Assembly (NCBI GenBank): GCA_963807675.1
Contig: CAWECP010000002.1
Coordinates: forward strand, 744,001 to 808,000
DNA from: Bog-473 sp963807675
Lineage (GTDB): Bacteria > Actinomycetota > Acidimicrobiia > Acidimicrobiales > RAAP-2
DNA length: 64,000 bases
Direction: 5' to 3'
A program made the translations under genes and the position numbers. The notes beneath the pieces are model-generated. The model was not told the DNA's origin and did not search any database. It saw only the letters and a list, made by a program, of their open reading frames with translations. This document shows, one piece after another, positions 61,888-64,000 of the stretch (the stretch's first letter is position 1; each line of letters starts with the position of its first letter).

Positions 61888-63410
61888 TGGCAGAGCTCAC
61901 GATCGACGCCGGTGAGATCACCAGGGCGCTGGAGCGCCACGTGGAGGAGTACACCCCGGCGGTCGGGACCGAGCAGATCGGTCGCATCGTCGAGGTGGGT
62001 GACGGCATCGCCCGGGTGTCGGGGCTGCCCGGCGCCGCGGTCAACGAGCTGCTCGAGTTCGAGGACGGGACGCTGGGCCTGGCGCTGAACCTGGACGAGG
62101 ACACCATCGGCGCCGTCGTCCTCGGTGACGTCGACAACCTCGAGGAGGAGCAGACGGTCAAGGCGACGGGGCGTATCCAGACGGTTCCCGTCGGCGACGC
62201 CCTGCTCGGCCGGGTGGTCGACGCGCTCGGCGAGCCGATCGACGGCAAGGGCCCGATCAACGCGACCGAGACGCGCCGCATGGAGGTTCAGGCGCCAGGC
62301 ATCGTGGGCCGCCAGCCGGTGAGCGAGCCGTTGCAGACCGGCACCAAGGCCATCGACGCCATGACCCCGATCGGCCGAGGCCAGCGCGAGCTCATCATCG
62401 GCGACCGCAAGACGGGCAAGACGACGGTGGCCGTCGACACCATCATCAACCAGGCCGGCCAGGGCGTGAAGTGCATCTACGTGGCCGTCGGCCAGAAGAA
62501 CTCCTCGGTGGCCCAGACCGTGGCCACCCTCGAGGAGCGCAACGCGCTCGAGTACACCGTCGTCGTCGTCGCCTCCGCCGGCGACCCGGCACCGTTCAAG
62601 TACCTCGCCCCCTACGCCGGGTGCGCCATGGGCCAGCATTGGATGGAGAACGGCGAGCACGCTCTGATCATCTATGACGACCTGTCCAAGCAGGCCGAGG
62701 CCTACCGGGCCGTCTCGCTGCTCCTGCGGCGGCCGCCAGGTCGCGAGGCCTACCCCGGCGACGTCTTCTACCTCCACTCGCGGCTCCTGGAGCGGGCGGC
62801 CAAATTGTCCGACGCGCTCGGCGGCGGCTCGCTCACCGCGTTGCCCGTGGTCGAGACGAAGGCCGGCGACATCTCCGCCTACATCCCGACCAACGTCATC
62901 TCCATCACCGACGGCCAGGTCTTCCTGGAGACCGACCTGTTCAACTCCGGCATCCGCCCGGCCATCAACGTCGGCAACTCGGTGAGCCGGGTGGGCAGCG
63001 CCGCCCAGGTGAAGGCGATGAAGTCGGTCTCCGGAACCCTCAAGCTCGACCTGGCCCAGTTCCGCGAGCTCGAGGCCTTCGCCACCTTCGGTTCGGAGCT
63101 CGACAAGGTGTCCCAGGCCCAGCTCGACCGGGGCTACCGGCTGACCGAACTGCTCAAGCAACCGCAGAACCAGCCTGTCCCCGTCGAGGAGCAGGTGCTC
63201 GTGATCTACGCCGGCACGAAGGGCTGGGCCGACTCGGTGCCGGTGAGCGAGGTGCAGCGGTTCGGCGACGAGCTCATCGAGTACTTCAAGGGCAACCACC
63301 CGGCCGTGCTCGAGCAGATCCGCTCGACCGGCCAGCTACCCGAGGGCGACGAGCTCGACGACGGGCTGCGGTCGTTCCTCGAGGGGTTCGACACGGGGAA
63401 GGCCGACTGA
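61887..63410 (+). CDS. atpA: ATP synthase F1 subunit alpha
   Basis: 507-residue non-catalytic nucleotide-binding subunit. N-terminal beta-barrel QIGRIVEVGDGIARVSGLPGAAVNELLEF, P-loop GDRKTGKT (172-179; GDRQTGKT in most), GQKNSSVAQTVATLEE, and the signature PAINVGNSVSRVGSAAQ containing the arginine finger Arg. ATG 61887 preferred over TTG 61884, with GGGAG about eight bases upstream. Phase intact. A Lys for Gln in the P-loop is a small deviation seen in some actinobacteria. Confidence 0.95.
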   Translation: MAELTIDAGEITRALERHVEEYTPAVGTEQIGRIVEVGDGIARVSGLPGAAVNELLEFEDGTLGLALNLDEDTIGAVVLGDVDNLEEEQTVKATGRIQTVPVGDALLGRVVDALGEPIDGKGPINATETRRMEVQAPGIVGRQPVSEPLQTGTKAIDAMTPIGRGQRELIIGDRKTGKTTVAVDTIINQAGQGVKCIYVAVGQKNSSVAQTVATLEERNALEYTVVVVASAGDPAPFKYLAPYAGCAMGQHWMENGEHALIIYDDLSKQAEAYRAVSLLLRRPPGREAYPGDVFYLHSRLLERAAKLSDALGGGSLTALPVVETKAGDISAYIPTNVISITDGQVFLETDLFNSGIRPAINVGNSVSRVGSAAQVKAMKSVSGTLKLDLAQFRELEAFATFGSELDKVSQAQLDRGYRLTELLKQPQNQPVPVEEQVLVIYAGTKGWADSVPVSEVQRFGDELIEYFKGNHPAVLEQIRSTGQLPEGDELDDGLRSFLEGFDTGKAD

Positions 63411-63413
63411 CAC

Positions 63414-64000
63414 ATGGCCGGTGGCCAAGAGCGCATCCTGCGTCGCCGCATCCGCAGCGTGCAGTCCACGAGGAAGATCACCAAGGCGATGGAGCTCATC
63501 GCCGGCTCGCGCATCGTGCGCGCCCAGAGCCGCATCGCGGCCAACCGGCCCTACCGCCAGGGCATGGAGCGGGTGCTGCGGGTGACGGCGGCCGCCGACC
63601 CGCGGGCCGCCGCCAAGCTGTTGGGGACGCCGGAGTCACCACGCCATGTGGGCCTCCTCGCCATCGTCGGTGACCGCGGCCTGGCCGGGTCCTACAACTC
63701 GGGTGTGCTGCGCGCCACGGAGCGGCTGGTGGCCGAGCACCGGGCGAACGGTGCCGAGGTCACGTTGTGGGCGGTGGGCAAGAAGGCCCCGGCGTACTTC
63801 CGCTTCCGGGGCATAGAGGTGGCCCAGTCGTTCATCGGGTTCGCCGACCGGCCCGGGTTCACCGATGCCCGTCGCATCGCCGCAGTCGTGGCCGCACCGT
63901 TCGCGGCCGGCGACATCGATCTGGTCCAAATGGTGTCGACCCGGTTCATTTCGGCCGGCACGCAGCGCGTCGAGCGCCTGCAGATGTTGCCCCTGCCCAT
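63414..64000 (+). CDS. atpG: ATP synthase F1 subunit gamma (3' cut by window end)
   Basis: Central rotor shaft; about 195 residues are visible, the frame is open to the end of the window. GGQERILRRRIRSVQSTRKITKAMELIAGSRIVRAQSRI is the conserved N-terminal coiled coil with the KITKAMELIA signature, followed by the Rossmann part GLLAIVGDRGLAGSYNSGVL and LWAVGKKAPAYFRFRG. It starts three bases after the atpA stop. atpD and atpC presumably follow beyond the window. Confidence 0.93.
   Translation, partial: MAGGQERILRRRIRSVQSTRKITKAMELIAGSRIVRAQSRIAANRPYRQGMERVLRVTAAADPRAAAKLLGTPESPRHVGLLAIVGDRGLAGSYNSGVLRATERLVAEHRANGAEVTLWAVGKKAPAYFRFRGIEVAQSFIGFADRPGFTDARRIAAVVAAPFAAGDIDLVQMVSTRFISAGTQRVERLQMLPLP

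Overview
The window is high-GC DNA from an actinomycete-type bacterium, most likely a member of the Acidimicrobiia or a related deep actinobacterial lineage. This rests on codon bias, frequent GTG starts and GTGA/ATGA start-stop overlaps, leaderless-looking promoters, a basic insert in Rho, and the conserved order tRNA-Arg / lysA / hom / thrC / rho / rpmE / prfA / prmC / YrdC-domain gene ... glyA / GlcNAc-1-P transferase / atp operon. Species cannot be fixed from the sequence alone.

Left part (1-27.4 kb), accessory metabolism: a 5'-truncated MFS exporter; a frameshifted MscS-like channel; a TlyA-type methyltransferase; a coupled SDR-SDR-SnoaL operon; a DyP peroxidase ending in an encapsulin cargo peptide; a coupled five-gene glycan operon on the minus strand (GT4, toroid protein, GH130, a 43-residue Lys-rich protein, GT4); an oligopeptide-type ABC importer whose second permease and both ATPases form one 1089-residue protein; a luciferase-like oxidoreductase remnant; a TTC38-like TPR protein; and a direct-sulfhydrylation methionine locus (metX divergent from osmC and a flavoprotein, then metY, a CoA-binding protein, a methyltransferase and an MDR oxidoreductase).

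Island (27.65-36.52 kb): an intact tRNA-Arg(CCG) on the minus strand lies at the right end. A decayed direct repeat of its 3' half lies at 27654-27701. Between them are TetR plus a DrrAB-type exporter with a palindromic operator, a PanE-like reductase, a DUF2786 protein, an AbiEi/AbiEii system with its own promoter and flanking inverted repeat, and a large serine recombinase that has lost its catalytic N-terminus. The layout is that of an element inserted at the 3' end of a tRNA gene and now probably immobile.

Right part (36.6-64 kb), mostly core: lysA, an FtsX-type permease, hom, thrC, rho, rpmE, prfA, prmC and a YrdC-domain gene. Then comes a minus-strand set (MarR, aminoglycoside nucleotidyltransferase-like, amidohydrolase, TauD-type dioxygenase, GNAT, CPT-like kinase) with a 30-bp perfect palindrome before the amidohydrolase. 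After a fatty-acid hydroxylase-like gene and a thiolase-like gene come glyA, a WecA-like transferase and the ATP synthase operon, cut off inside atpG.

Caution: between about 31.9 and 49 kb many genes, including essential ones (rho, rpmE, prfA, hom, thrC), are broken by single-base shifts. These are more likely sequence or assembly indels than real pseudogenes, so products there are described as the frame-corrected proteins.
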